Positions 6,243 to 12,826 of a DNA stretch of 12,826 nucleotides are shown here, piece by piece (the stretch's first letter is position 1; every line of letters begins with the position of its first letter). The notes beneath the pieces were generated by a model. It saw only the letters and a program-made list of their open reading frames with translations, searched no databases and had not been told where the DNA came from. Source of the stretch: an uncultured Eubacteriales bacterium (GTDB lineage: Bacteria > Bacillota > Clostridia > Oscillospirales > Oscillospiraceae). The translations under genes were made by a program, and so were the position numbers. The DNA lies in NCBI GenBank assembly GCA_905202605.1, contig CAJKSU010000069.1:1-12826 (forward strand), read 5' to 3'.

Positions 6243-7016
6243 ATGCAGGCGAATATTCTTGCAATTGGAGATGTAGTAGCACCGCAGGGGCTTTCCTATC
6301 TGCGGAAAAAGCTGCCCGTGCTGCGGAAGAAATATGAGGCGGCGTTCACTGTGGTCAATGGAGAAAATGCTTCCAACGTGGGGCTTACGCCCCAGCAGGC
6401 GGAGGATATACTGGATGCGGGCGCAGATGTGATTACGCTGGGGAACCATGCGTTCCGGCAGCGCTCCATTCTGAACTATCTGGACGATATCCCCTACATT
6501 CTGCGCCCGGCGAACTATGCGCCCCAGAACCCGGGTCGGGGATGGGGGGTGTTTGATTCCAAGCTCGGATCCATTGGCGTGGTGAATCTGATCGGGCGTG
6601 TGAATATGGATGTTGGCCCAGACAATCCGTTTCTGCAGATTGACAAGATTTTGCCCCAGCTACAGGATGCAAAGGTGATTCTGGTGGACTTTCACGCTGA
6701 GGCGACATCGGAAAAGCTGGCGATGGGCTATATGCTGGATGGACGGGTCACGGCGGTCTGGGGAACCCATACCCATGTCCCTACGGCGGATGTGCAGGTA
6801 TTACCTCAGGGAACCGGCTACATTACCGATCTGGGAATGACCGGCCCCAGTCAGTCGGTGATCGGCATTCGTCCGGAGCTGTCCATTGAGAAATTCCGGG
6901 GCGGTCTGTACAGCCGGTATCAGGCGGCAGATGGGCTGTGCAGCATGTCGGGGGCGGTGTTTACCGTGGATACGGATACGGGACGGTGCATAGAAGCCCA
7001 GCGGTTTACGGTATAA
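6243..7016 (+). CDS. ymdB: YmdB-type metallophosphoesterase (cyclic-nucleotide phosphodiesterase)
   Basis: The protein has 257 residues; B. subtilis YmdB is of similar size. The calcineurin-like dimetal motifs are all present: IGD (Asp10), VNGENAS (about 38-44), GNHAF (Asn68, His69), DFHAEATSEK (His151) and GTHTHVPTAD (His176, His178). In Bacillus the enzyme hydrolyses 2',3'-cyclic nucleotides and affects the choice between motility and biofilm; that biology is carried over by homology only. A purine-rich GGGAGAAGAA precedes the ATG. In many Firmicutes the gene follows rny directly; here a rhaD fossil and a new promoter separate them. It ends 9 bases before rmuC, whose ribosome binding site overlaps its TAA, so both are co-transcribed. 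Confidence 0.93.
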   Translation: MQANILAIGDVVAPQGLSYLRKKLPVLRKKYEAAFTVVNGENASNVGLTPQQAEDILDAGADVITLGNHAFRQRSILNYLDDIPYILRPANYAPQNPGRGWGVFDSKLGSIGVVNLIGRVNMDVGPDNPFLQIDKILPQLQDAKVILVDFHAEATSEKLAMGYMLDGRVTAVWGTHTHVPTADVQVLPQGTGYITDLGMTGPSQSVIGIRPELSIEKFRGGLYSRYQAADGLCSMSGAVFTVDTDTGRCIEAQRFTV

Positions 7017-7025
7017 GGAGCGGAT

Positions 7026-8513
7026 ATGGAGGTCATAACTCTGATCCTGCTGACAGCGGCGCTGGCGGCGGTGATCTATTTAATCGTGCGGCAGCGGAGC
7101 ATGCAGCGGCAGAATGAACGGCTGGAGCAGCGGCTGGCTCAGCTCCAGGAGACGGTGCAGCCGGAGGCTGCGCAGGAGCAGACCAGACGGCAGCTGGAGC
7201 AGCTGGAGCTTCGGCTGCGGCAGCAGGAGCAGTCCTCGGCAGCGCAGACCCAGACTGCGGTGGTGGGTACGGTGAGTGCTCTGGGACAGGGACTGAACAC
7301 CGGCATGGCGACCCTGACCGGCAGCCTGGGGGAGAATATCCGCACCATGAGCGGCGAGCTGAAAAGCGGCATGGAGACAATGAAGACCGCCGTGCGCCAA
7401 AGTCAGGAAGCGGCAGCACAGCAGCAGAGCGAAAAGCTGGGGGAGATCGACCGGCATGTGATGGCGCGGCAGGAGGCTATGAGCGTCTCCATGGAAAAGC
7501 AGATGCAGACAATGGAGCAGCGGCTCTCCCATCTGGACCAGATGAACGAGCAGAAGCTGGAGGCACTGCGGCAGAGCATGACCGCTGCCATGCAGGAGAT
7601 GCGGCAGGAGAACGCCAAAAAGCTGGAGGAAATCCGGAGAACCGTGGATGAAAAGCTTCAGGATACCCTGCAAAAGAGGATTACGGACTCGTTCCAGAGC
7701 GTATCGCAGCAGCTGGAGCGGGTCTATAAGGGACTGGGCGAAATGCAGCATCTGGCATCCGATGTGGGCGGCCTCAAGCAGGTGCTTTCCGGGGTAAAAA
7801 CCCGCGGCATTCTGGGCGAGATCCAGTTGGGTGCGATTCTGGAGGAAATCCTGTCTCCGGAGCAGTATGACACCAATGTGACGACCATCCCCGGCTCACG
7901 GGAGCGGGTGGAGTTTGCAGTGAAGCTGCCGGGAACCGATGGGGAGCGGGTGTATCTGCCCATTGACTCCAAATTCCCCGGCGATACCTATATGCATTTG
8001 CAGGAGGCGGCAGCTTCCGGCAGCGCTCAGGCGGTGGCAGAAGCCAGAAAAGCGCTGGAAGCAGTGCTGAAAAAGAGCGCCAGGGACATTCGGGATAAAT
8101 ATGTGGAGCCGCCCTATACCACGAATTTCGGTATCCTGTTTCTGCCCTTTGAGGGGCTGTATGCGGAAGTGGTGAACATGGGCATGATTGAGACACTGCA
8201 AAAGGAGTACGGCATCAATGTCGCAGGCCCCAGCACCATGGCGGCGCTGCTGAATTCCCTGCAAATGGGCTTCCGCACGCTGGCAATTCAGAAGCGCAGC
8301 AGCGAGGTATGGCAGGTGCTTGGCGCAGTCAAAACGGAGTTTTCCAAGTTTGAGGATATCATGACGAAAATGCAGGGGCATCTCCAGCAGACCAGCAAAG
8401 ATCTGGACACGCTGATGGGGACACGCACCCGCGCCATCAACCGGAAGCTCCGGGAGGTGCAGCAGCTGGAAGAGCCGGAGGCGCAGCGGCTATTAGAGCC
8501 CGATTCAAAATAG
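7026..8513 (+). CDS. rmuC: RmuC family DNA recombination protein
   Basis: The protein has 495 residues. Residues 2-21 form a membrane anchor (VITLILLTAALAAVIYLIV). A long glutamine-rich coiled coil covers about 24-225. The RmuC domain follows, with VKTRGILGEIQLGAILEEIL and the signature LPIDSKFPGD (Asp314), then the NFGILFLPFEGLYAEV segment. RmuC in E. coli limits recombination at inverted repeats and has a fold related to restriction-type nucleases; its exact reaction is not settled. AAGGAG lies 5 bases before the ATG and overlaps the ymdB stop, so translation is probably coupled. The Q/E/R-rich coiled coil gives long shadow frames on both strands; these are not genes. The TAG stop is followed at once by a strong terminator. 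Confidence 0.94.
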   Translation: MEVITLILLTAALAAVIYLIVRQRSMQRQNERLEQRLAQLQETVQPEAAQEQTRRQLEQLELRLRQQEQSSAAQTQTAVVGTVSALGQGLNTGMATLTGSLGENIRTMSGELKSGMETMKTAVRQSQEAAAQQQSEKLGEIDRHVMARQEAMSVSMEKQMQTMEQRLSHLDQMNEQKLEALRQSMTAAMQEMRQENAKKLEEIRRTVDEKLQDTLQKRITDSFQSVSQQLERVYKGLGEMQHLASDVGGLKQVLSGVKTRGILGEIQLGAILEEILSPEQYDTNVTTIPGSRERVEFAVKLPGTDGERVYLPIDSKFPGDTYMHLQEAAASGSAQAVAEARKALEAVLKKSARDIRDKYVEPPYTTNFGILFLPFEGLYAEVVNMGMIETLQKEYGINVAGPSTMAALLNSLQMGFRTLAIQKRSSEVWQVLGAVKTEFSKFEDIMTKMQGHLQQTSKDLDTLMGTRTRAINRKLREVQQLEEPEAQRLLEPDSK

Positions 8514-8520
8514 TATTAAA

Positions 8521-8560
8521 AAAACGGGTCGTACTGCAAATCCACAGTACGACCCGTTTT
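8521..8560. terminator. Bidirectional terminator between rmuC and ribU
   Basis: A perfect 16-bp stem (AAAACGGGTCGTACTG with 8545-8560) encloses an 8-base loop. The plus strand ends in TTTT; the minus strand ends in a run of seven T. It serves both convergent genes. Confidence 0.92.
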
Positions 8561-8578
8561 GGTCTATAAGAAGATGAT

Positions 8579-9235
8579 TTACTTATGCAGCAGGGGAGAC
8601 AGGGGCTTATAGATCACAAGGCACAGCAGAACATCCAGCAGACCCTTTACAAAGGTGAAGGGCATGTTGAATACAATCAGGCACTGAAGCAGGTTCTTCA
8701 TAGAGGGGAGAATGGCCTGATAGGCGCTGACGATCAGCTCCATGCCGCCGAACATTTTGGCGTAGATGGGATAGGTGACAAAGTAGTTCAGAGGAACGGA
8801 TGCAGCTGCCATGACAACGGTACCCACCAGAGAGCCGATGATGGCGGCCTTCAGTCCCTTGGACTTGATCTCCTGACGGGTCATATGCGCGGTGTCCTTG
8901 GGCTTGAGCTTCCGATACAGTGCGCCGGCAGGGACAACAAAGAACACGCCCAGAAGGAAGTTGCACAGTTCACCGGCACCTGCAGAGCTGGTACCCTTGA
9001 TGAGAATGTGTAAAAGATTTTTCAGCAGGCAGATCACGCCGCCGTAAACCGGCCCCAGCGCAAACGCTCCCAGAAGCTCCGGAAGATCGGAAATATCCAT
9101 TTTGACAAAAGAAGGAATCAGCGCCGGAATGGGAACCTCGATAAACATCAGGGCGAAGGCCACAGCAGAGAGCATGGCGGTCACCACAATCTTATGCGTC
9201 GAGGATGTGCGGGTGGATGATACAGTGTTGGTCAT
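8579..9235 (-). CDS. ribU: ECF transporter S component, riboflavin-specific
   Basis: The protein has 218 residues if it starts at the ATG at 9233-9235, which follows AAGGAGG at the right distance. The frame is open 38 codons further upstream, but that part lies in the riboswitch leader. About six membrane helices are visible, starting KIVVTAMLSAVAFALMFIEV. The segment MDISDLPELLGAFALGPVYG is typical of RibU-type S-components, as is the N-terminal AML.A.AF pattern. The S-component binds riboflavin and works with the shared EcfT and EcfA/A' proteins, which are not in the window. The FMN riboswitch upstream fits the substrate and makes the call firm. It is transcribed alone, ending at the bidirectional terminator. 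Confidence 0.93.
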   Translation of the reverse strand: MTNTVSSTRTSSTHKIVVTAMLSAVAFALMFIEVPIPALIPSFVKMDISDLPELLGAFALGPVYGGVICLLKNLLHILIKGTSSAGAGELCNFLLGVFFVVPAGALYRKLKPKDTAHMTRQEIKSKGLKAAIIGSLVGTVVMAAASVPLNYFVTYPIYAKMFGGMELIVSAYQAILPSMKNLLQCLIVFNMPFTFVKGLLDVLLCLVIYKPLSPLLHK

Positions 9236-9258
9236 AACAAAAACCTCCTTAAAATTGA

Positions 9259-9292
9259 CAAAACACCTGAATGCTGCCGTGCATTCAGGTGT
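9259..9292 (-). terminator. Expression-platform terminator of the FMN riboswitch
   Basis: A perfect 12-bp stem (ACACCTGAATGC with GCATTCAGGTGT) around 6 bases is followed on the minus strand by TTTTGTC. It lies between the aptamer and the ribU ribosome binding site, where FMN-induced termination is expected. Confidence 0.85.
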
Positions 9293-9315
9293 CACAAATC
9301 TAGGGAGGTGTGAGA

Positions 9316-9490
9316 CACATCTTCTTTCATCCAGACTTGAGGTCGCCAAAATCGGCGAACCAGTTACTGTCGGTACCGGAATCTCACCGGTTCAGCACAT
9401 ACTGCGCTCGCGGACTGAGCCAAAGGCCATCACCGCCGGTCGGGAATTGCAGCGGAAAATCATACTGCGCACCCTGCCCTGAAAACATGG
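9316..9490 (-). ncRNA. FMN riboswitch (RFN element)
   Basis: Read on the minus strand, the conserved blocks occur in order: AGGGCAGGGTG (about 9470-9480), ATTCCCGACCGGCGGTGAT (about 9429-9447), CCGGTGAGATTCCGGTACC, CCGACAGT, and finally AGTCTGGATGAAAGAAGA (9320-9337). These are hallmarks of the FMN-binding aptamer. The arm between CAGGGTG and ATTCCC carries about 20 extra bases, with a GCAG/CTGC stem. High FMN should favour the downstream terminator and shut off riboflavin uptake. Confidence 0.96.
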
Positions 9491-9517
9491 TTCATCAGAT
9501 ATTCTGTTTCTGGCAGT

Positions 9518-9546
9518 ATTATAGCAGGGCAGAGGCACGCTGTCAA
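9518..9546 (-). promoter_or_regulatory. Promoter of the FMN riboswitch-ribU unit
   Basis: TTGACA, 17 bases ending in TGC, then TATAAT: both hexamers are perfect, with an extended -10. A start near 9511 gives a leader of about 276 bases that includes the aptamer. Confidence 0.93.
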
Positions 9547-9573
9547 CCGACACGCAAAAATTTTTGGAGAGAC

Positions 9574-10041
9574 TCAAGCAGAAAGCAGCGGACGAAGAAA
9601 ACCGTTGGTGCCGCTTCTGGTCAGTTCCCCGGCAATCAGGCGCCCCTTATAGCAGACCAATGTAGCGTAGACGGGATCGGTGTTTTCCTCCGGCCAGTTT
9701 TTGATTTGGTATACATACTGCATGACCCGCTTGCCCTTGTATTTGGCAAGCTTGAAGCCCTGCGCGGACTGCACGGCGGCGTACTGCTCATACACCTCAT
9801 TCCACTCCTTGGGGATCAAAACCTCCTGAGTGCGGTCTGGCTCACTGTCAACGGTGTAGCCCAGAGAGGAGAGAAACTCCTCACGGCTTTCCGGTGTGCT
9901 GAGTTTTTCGGCGGCAGCTGGCGCTATGGCGGTGCCGGTTCCACGATTTGCAAGGAAGATAATAAGGAACAGCAGCGCCGCCGCAGCAGCCACAATGCCA
10001 ATAAGCTTGCCTTTTGATAGCTTTGCGGTTAAAATGACCAT
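9574..10041 (-). CDS. DUF4830 domain membrane-anchored protein
   Basis: The protein has 155 residues and starts at an ATG after AGGAGG. One hydrophobic helix at about 12-31 (LIGIVAAAAALLFLIIFLA) acts as signal anchor; the rest should lie outside the membrane. The domain from about 50 on carries LGYTVDSEP, VLIPKEWNEVYEQY, GFKLAKYKGKRVMQYVYQI, YATLVCYKGRLIAGEL and GFLRPL, which fits DUF4830 as I recall it. Its function is unknown. It lies upstream of ribU on the same strand, but the ribU promoter and riboswitch begin within 60 bases of its end. I saw no intrinsic terminator after it, so read-through into the riboswitch is possible. The divergent neighbour rsuA starts 115 bases away. Confidence 0.85.
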   Translation of the reverse strand: MVILTAKLSKGKLIGIVAAAAALLFLIIFLANRGTGTAIAPAAAEKLSTPESREEFLSSLGYTVDSEPDRTQEVLIPKEWNEVYEQYAAVQSAQGFKLAKYKGKRVMQYVYQIKNWPEENTDPVYATLVCYKGRLIAGELTRSGTNGFLRPLLSA

Positions 10042-10156
10042 ATAGATTCCTCCTGCCTTTCTTTGAGAGCGGTATGATCCGCATCAGGGCTGCAACGTGA
10101 TTCTGATTCAGCATATTCCGGAGAAGGACAGGTTAGAACGGAGGCGCGGAGAATAT

Positions 10157-10840
10157 ATGATGCGACTGGACAAATTTCTGGCGGATGCCGGACTTGGTAC
10201 CAGAACCGAAGTGAAAGCGATGATCCGTCAGGGACGGGTGACAGTGGATGGCACTGTAGTAAAAAAGCCGGAGCAGAAGGTAAGCTCGGAGCAGGATGTT
10301 TGCGCAGACGGTACGACGGTTCGGCAGCTGGGAACAGTGGTGCTGATGCTCCATAAGCCTTCGGGCTATGTCACCTCTACCAGCGACCCCAGAGATCAGA
10401 CGGTGATGGAACTGCTTCCGGCGGAATATCAGAAGCTGTTCCCGGTGGGGCGGCTGGATAAGGAGACGGAAGGACTGCTGCTGTTTACCAATGACGGAGA
10501 GCTGGGGCATCGGCTTACCAGTCCCAGACATTGTGTGGAAAAGGAATATTACGCTGAAACAGACGGCGAGGTGACGGCGGAGGACATGAAGGCATTTTCG
10601 GAGGGAATTGCGTTAAAGGACGGAACCATGTGCCGGCCTGCGGGACTTGAACGCTGTGAAGGCGGCTGTCTGGTTACCGTGCAAGAGGGGAAATACCATC
10701 AGGTGCGGCGAATGCTGGCCTCCAGAGGCAAGCCGGTGAAATATTTGCGGCGAATTCGGGAGGGAGCGTTAACGCTTGGAACGCTGAAAAAAGGGGAGTG
10801 CCGGCTGCTGACCCCGGAGGAAATCAGCAATCTGTTGTGA
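10157..10840 (+). CDS. rsuA: RsuA-family 16S rRNA pseudouridine synthase
   Basis: The protein has 227 residues, close to E. coli RsuA (231), which makes pseudouridine 516 in 16S rRNA. An S4 RNA-binding domain (MRLDKFLADAGLGTRTEVKAMIRQGRVTVDG) fills residues 2-32. The catalytic motif GRLDKETEGLLLFTNDGEL holds the nucleophile Asp101. Further family segments are HRLTSPRHCVEKEY and EGKYHQVRRMLA. GGAG lies 5 bases before the ATG at 10157; the frame is open 20 codons upstream but without a ribosome binding site. An ATG follows at once (MM), so the start could be 10160. RluB/RluE-type specificity cannot be excluded by eye, but the compact size favours RsuA. Confidence 0.9.
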   Translation: MMRLDKFLADAGLGTRTEVKAMIRQGRVTVDGTVVKKPEQKVSSEQDVCADGTTVRQLGTVVLMLHKPSGYVTSTSDPRDQTVMELLPAEYQKLFPVGRLDKETEGLLLFTNDGELGHRLTSPRHCVEKEYYAETDGEVTAEDMKAFSEGIALKDGTMCRPAGLERCEGGCLVTVQEGKYHQVRRMLASRGKPVKYLRRIREGALTLGTLKKGECRLLTPEEISNLL

Positions 10841-10885
10841 ATTTTCACAGATTATCGACTGTTTTTTCGTACAATGGGCAGAATG

Positions 10886-10911
10886 ACCAAAGGTTTTTGA
10901 AAACCTTTGGT
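10886..10911 (+). repeat. Perfect 12-bp inverted repeat
   Basis: ACCAAAGGTTTT and AAAACCTTTGGT are separated by TG only. There is no T run after it on either strand. It lies 46 bases after the rsuA stop and about 12 bases upstream of the -35 box of the next gene, so it could be an operator or activator site, or an RNA hairpin protecting the rsuA 3' end. Confidence 0.6.
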
Positions 10912-10922
10912 AAATCGGATAC

Positions 10923-10951
10923 TATACAGACAGTATTTCGTGTGTTAGAAT
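10923..10951 (+). promoter_or_regulatory. Promoter of the ABC ATPase gene
   Basis: TATACA and TAGAAT are 17 bases apart; a start near 10958 leaves about 30 bases before the ATG. The -35 box is moderate. ATACT/AGTAT half-sites flank it. Confidence 0.55.
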
Positions 10952-10987
10952 ATCAACATCTTAAACAAGCAAAGATGGGGGTATATT

Positions 10988-12115
10988 ATGTCCAGCGTAA
11001 GTATGAAGCATATTTATAAGAAATATGCAGGCGGTGTCATCGCGGTCACCGACTTTAACCTTGAAATCGAAGATAAGGAATTTATCATTCTCGTCGGCCC
11101 TTCCGGCTGCGGTAAGTCCACCACCCTGCGTATGATCGCCGGTCTGGAGGAGATTTCCGAGGGTGAGCTGTACATCGACGGCAAGCTCTGCAACGATGTT
11201 CCTCCCAAGGAGAGAGACATCGCAATGGTGTTCCAGAACTATGCACTGTATCCGCACATGACCGTTTACGAGAACATGTCCTTCGGTCTGAAGCTGCGTA
11301 AGACTCCCAAGGATGAGATCAAGCGCCGCGTTGAAGAGGCTGCCCGTATTCTGGAGATCGAGCATCTGCTTGACCGTAAGCCCGCTGCTCTGTCCGGTGG
11401 TCAGCGTCAGCGTGTTGCTCTGGGCCGTGCAATCGTTCGTAACCCCAAGGTATTCCTGCTCGACGAGCCTCTGTCCAACCTGGACGCAAAGCTCCGTGCG
11501 CAGATGCGTTCTGAGTTGACCAAGCTTCATAAGAAGCTGGATACTACCTTCATTTACGTTACCCATGACCAGACCGAGGCTATGACCATGGGCTCCCGTA
11601 TCGTTGTTATGAAGGACGGCATTATGCAGCAGGTTGCAACTCCTCAGGAGCTGTATCAGAATCCTGTAAACCTGTTCGTTGCTACCTTCATCGGTTCTCC
11701 CTCCATGAACAAGCTGGAAGGCTCCAAGCTTTCCTCCAAGGATGGCCACACCTATATCACCTTCGGTGACGAGAACGAGAACGCTACCATTCAGCTGCCC
11801 GATGCGCTGGGTCTGAAGCCTGAGGTTCTGGCATACGTTGGCCGCGAGGTTGTTATGGGCATCCGTCCTGAGCACATCCATGACGAGGAGCTGTACCTCA
11901 ATAACTATCCTCAGTACAAGTTCACCGCTACGGTTGACAACGTTGAGCCGCTCGGCTCCGAGACCAACCTGTTCCTGGTGATCGGCGGCAAGCAGTTCAC
12001 CGCTCGCGTGGATCCTTCTTCCACCGCAAAGATGGGCGACAAGGTTGAGGTTACCTTTGAAGCTGATCGTGTACATCTGTTCGATCCCGACACGGAGAAG
12101 TGCATCGATCTCTAA
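10988..12115 (+). CDS. ugpC: Sugar ABC transporter ATP-binding protein, MsmX/UgpC type
   Basis: The protein has 375 residues. Walker A is GPSGCGKST (37-45), the Q-loop sits in FQNYALYPHMTV, the signature is LSGGQ (135-139), Walker B is VFLLDEP (155-161) and the switch His is His193. The C-terminal part, from about 235, is the OB/TOBE regulatory domain (GIRPEHIHDEE, NVEPLGSETNLFL, EVTFEADRVHLFD), which defines the MalK/UgpC/MsmX group. These ATPases power several carbohydrate importers. No permease or binding protein is beside it, which fits a shared multi-system ATPase as known for MsmX. Codon use differs from all neighbours: CGT for Arg, GTT for Val, GCT for Ala and TCC for Ser dominate, typical of high expression. 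The start ATG follows GGGGG. It has its own promoter and terminator. Confidence 0.95.
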   Translation: MSSVSMKHIYKKYAGGVIAVTDFNLEIEDKEFIILVGPSGCGKSTTLRMIAGLEEISEGELYIDGKLCNDVPPKERDIAMVFQNYALYPHMTVYENMSFGLKLRKTPKDEIKRRVEEAARILEIEHLLDRKPAALSGGQRQRVALGRAIVRNPKVFLLDEPLSNLDAKLRAQMRSELTKLHKKLDTTFIYVTHDQTEAMTMGSRIVVMKDGIMQQVATPQELYQNPVNLFVATFIGSPSMNKLEGSKLSSKDGHTYITFGDENENATIQLPDALGLKPEVLAYVGREVVMGIRPEHIHDEELYLNNYPQYKFTATVDNVEPLGSETNLFLVIGGKQFTARVDPSSTAKMGDKVEVTFEADRVHLFDPDTEKCIDL

Positions 12116-12129
12116 TTTAGAATTCCGTT

Positions 12130-12160
12130 GGGAGCTGACCGTATGGTTGGCTCCCTTTTT
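12130..12160 (+). terminator. Terminator of the ABC ATPase gene
   Basis: GGGAGC pairs with GCTCCC, with an inner ACC/GGT stem, followed by TTTTT. It begins 14 bases after the stop codon. Confidence 0.9.
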
Positions 12161-12240
12161 CTGTTTGGGGAAAATCACGAATTTCCTGCAATCCTTCACA
12201 AGATTGTTGGGAAAAACCTGTGCAAATCGTCATAGAGGTC

Positions 12241-12269
12241 TTGCAAAATTCACAAAAAACGTTTATAGT
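12241..12269 (+). promoter_or_regulatory. Promoter of the CdaR/PucR-like regulator
   Basis: TTGCAA and TATAGT are 17 bases apart in an AT-rich stretch. A start near 12276 gives a leader of about 97 bases. Confidence 0.65.
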
Positions 12270-12372
12270 AAATAAGTTAAATGTGTAAATATGAAGACTT
12301 ACATGTTTACCGCAGGAGCACAACAAAACATGGAGGCGCCCTATGGGTGCTGCCCAGAAGGAGGAAACTGCT

Positions 12373-12826
12373 ATGTCCAGCAGAATGTTTCAGAGTGTTA
12401 TCATGCAGATGAAGGATGCCAGCGACCGCACCATGGGTGTGATTGATGGAGAGGGCAGCGTCATTGCTGCTACGGAACCGTCCGGTCTGGGTGATAAATG
12501 GGAAGAAGCCGTCCACCGTCTGAACGCAGCCAATGAGCTGGTGACAGTGACGGACGGAAAAACCTTCAAGGCCCTGCAGAGCTGGAGCGCACGGTTTGAT
12601 TATGCCGTATTTGTAGACGGTGATGATGAGATTGCAAAGAGCCTGTGCATTATGGCCTGTGTGGCGCTCAATGGCGCAAAAGCAAGCTATGAAGAAAAGC
12701 ATGACCGCGGCACCTTCGTGAAGAATATCATTACGGATAATATCCTGCCCGGCGACATTTATATCCATGCCAAGGAGCTGCATTTTGTAACTGACGTACC
12801 CCGTGCGGTGCTGCTGATTCGGCAGG
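12373..12826 (+). CDS. CdaR/PucR-like transcriptional regulator, 5' part
   Basis: The frame stays open to the end of the window; 151 residues are visible and the gene continues outside. AAGGAGG lies 8 bases before the ATG at 12373. An in-frame ATG at 12343, ten codons earlier, also has GGAGG before it and is the alternative start. The N-terminus MSSRMFQSVIMQMKDASDRTMGVIDGEGSVIAATEP resembles the sensory domain of sugar-diacid (CdaR-type) and PucR regulators. HDRGTFVKNIITDNILPGDIYIHAKELHF matches the segment after it in clostridial members. The helix-turn-helix that would prove DNA binding should be near the C-terminus and is not visible. Its position after a carbohydrate ATPase hints at sugar-related control, but a terminator and a promoter separate the two. 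Confidence 0.75.
   Translation, partial: MSSRMFQSVIMQMKDASDRTMGVIDGEGSVIAATEPSGLGDKWEEAVHRLNAANELVTVTDGKTFKALQSWSARFDYAVFVDGDDEIAKSLCIMACVALNGAKASYEEKHDRGTFVKNIITDNILPGDIYIHAKELHFVTDVPRAVLLIRQ

Noticed and set aside
7080..7751. Minus-strand frame of 223 codons opposite the rmuC coiled coil
   Set aside because: Its Leu/His-rich repeats are the complement of CAG and CTG-rich codons of the coiled coil; not a gene.
9555..9567. AT palindrome CAAAAATTTTTG after the DUF4830 gene as its terminator
   Set aside because: It is a short AT-only palindrome without loop or GC stem; it cannot be called an intrinsic terminator.
10961..12199. Minus-strand frame of 412 codons opposite the ABC ATPase
   Set aside because: It is longer than the real gene, but the plus strand holds all ABC motifs; the open antisense frame follows from the strong codon bias of the ATPase gene.
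12330..12446. Cys-rich small ORF starting MEAPYGCC
   Set aside because: It overlaps the regulator gene in another frame and runs into it; no independent evidence for translation.
1..12826. CRISPR array, tRNA, rRNA, transposase gene or prophage genes
   Set aside because: No regularly spaced repeats, no tRNA or rRNA signature and no DDE or phage gene motifs were found; the only mobile element is the group IIC intron remnant.

Overview
The window looks like chromosome of a fairly GC-rich, Gram-positive anaerobe of the class Clostridia, most likely an Oscillospiraceae-type gut bacterium. The clues are strong AGGAGG ribosome binding sites, many hairpin-plus-T-run terminators, an S-layer homology protein, RNase Y followed by a YmdB-type phosphodiesterase, an FMN riboswitch on an ECF S-component, a DUF4830 protein and a CdaR/PucR-like regulator. 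The assignment is by gene content only.

Left part (1-2091): the 3' end of a surface protein with an InlB-type repeat and three SLH domains is followed by a hairpin terminator. Directly behind that terminator lies a 243-base, internally deleted group IIC intron: its 5' end, the tail of its maturase and domains V/VI remain. A small four-helix membrane protein runs toward it on the minus strand. A plus-strand promoter then starts a leader of about 180 bases with a predicted pseudoknot and a hairpin that covers the ribosome binding site of mgtE.

Middle part (2092-8560): mgtE (Mg2+ channel/transporter), an unrecognised 80-aa protein, rny (RNase Y) behind a consensus promoter, ymdB (cyclic-nucleotide phosphodiesterase) and rmuC. 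Between rny and ymdB lies the decayed 3' end of rhaD (rhamnulose-1-phosphate aldolase), with frameshifts, a stop and a small deletion. ymdB and rmuC form a tight two-gene operon. A perfect 16-bp bidirectional terminator separates rmuC from the convergent ribU.

Right part (8579-12826): a riboflavin ECF S-component (ribU) sits behind a perfect-consensus promoter, an FMN riboswitch and a terminator. Upstream of it are a DUF4830 protein (minus) and a divergent rsuA-type pseudouridine synthase. An MsmX/UgpC-type sugar ABC ATPase with strikingly biased codon use follows, with no permease beside it. The window ends inside a CdaR/PucR-like regulator gene.

Most genes are housekeeping and well explained. 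The least explained element is the mgtE leader RNA, which fits no riboswitch class I can recall. The intron remnant and the rhaD scar are informative fossils. I see no sign of a new defence or biosynthetic system.
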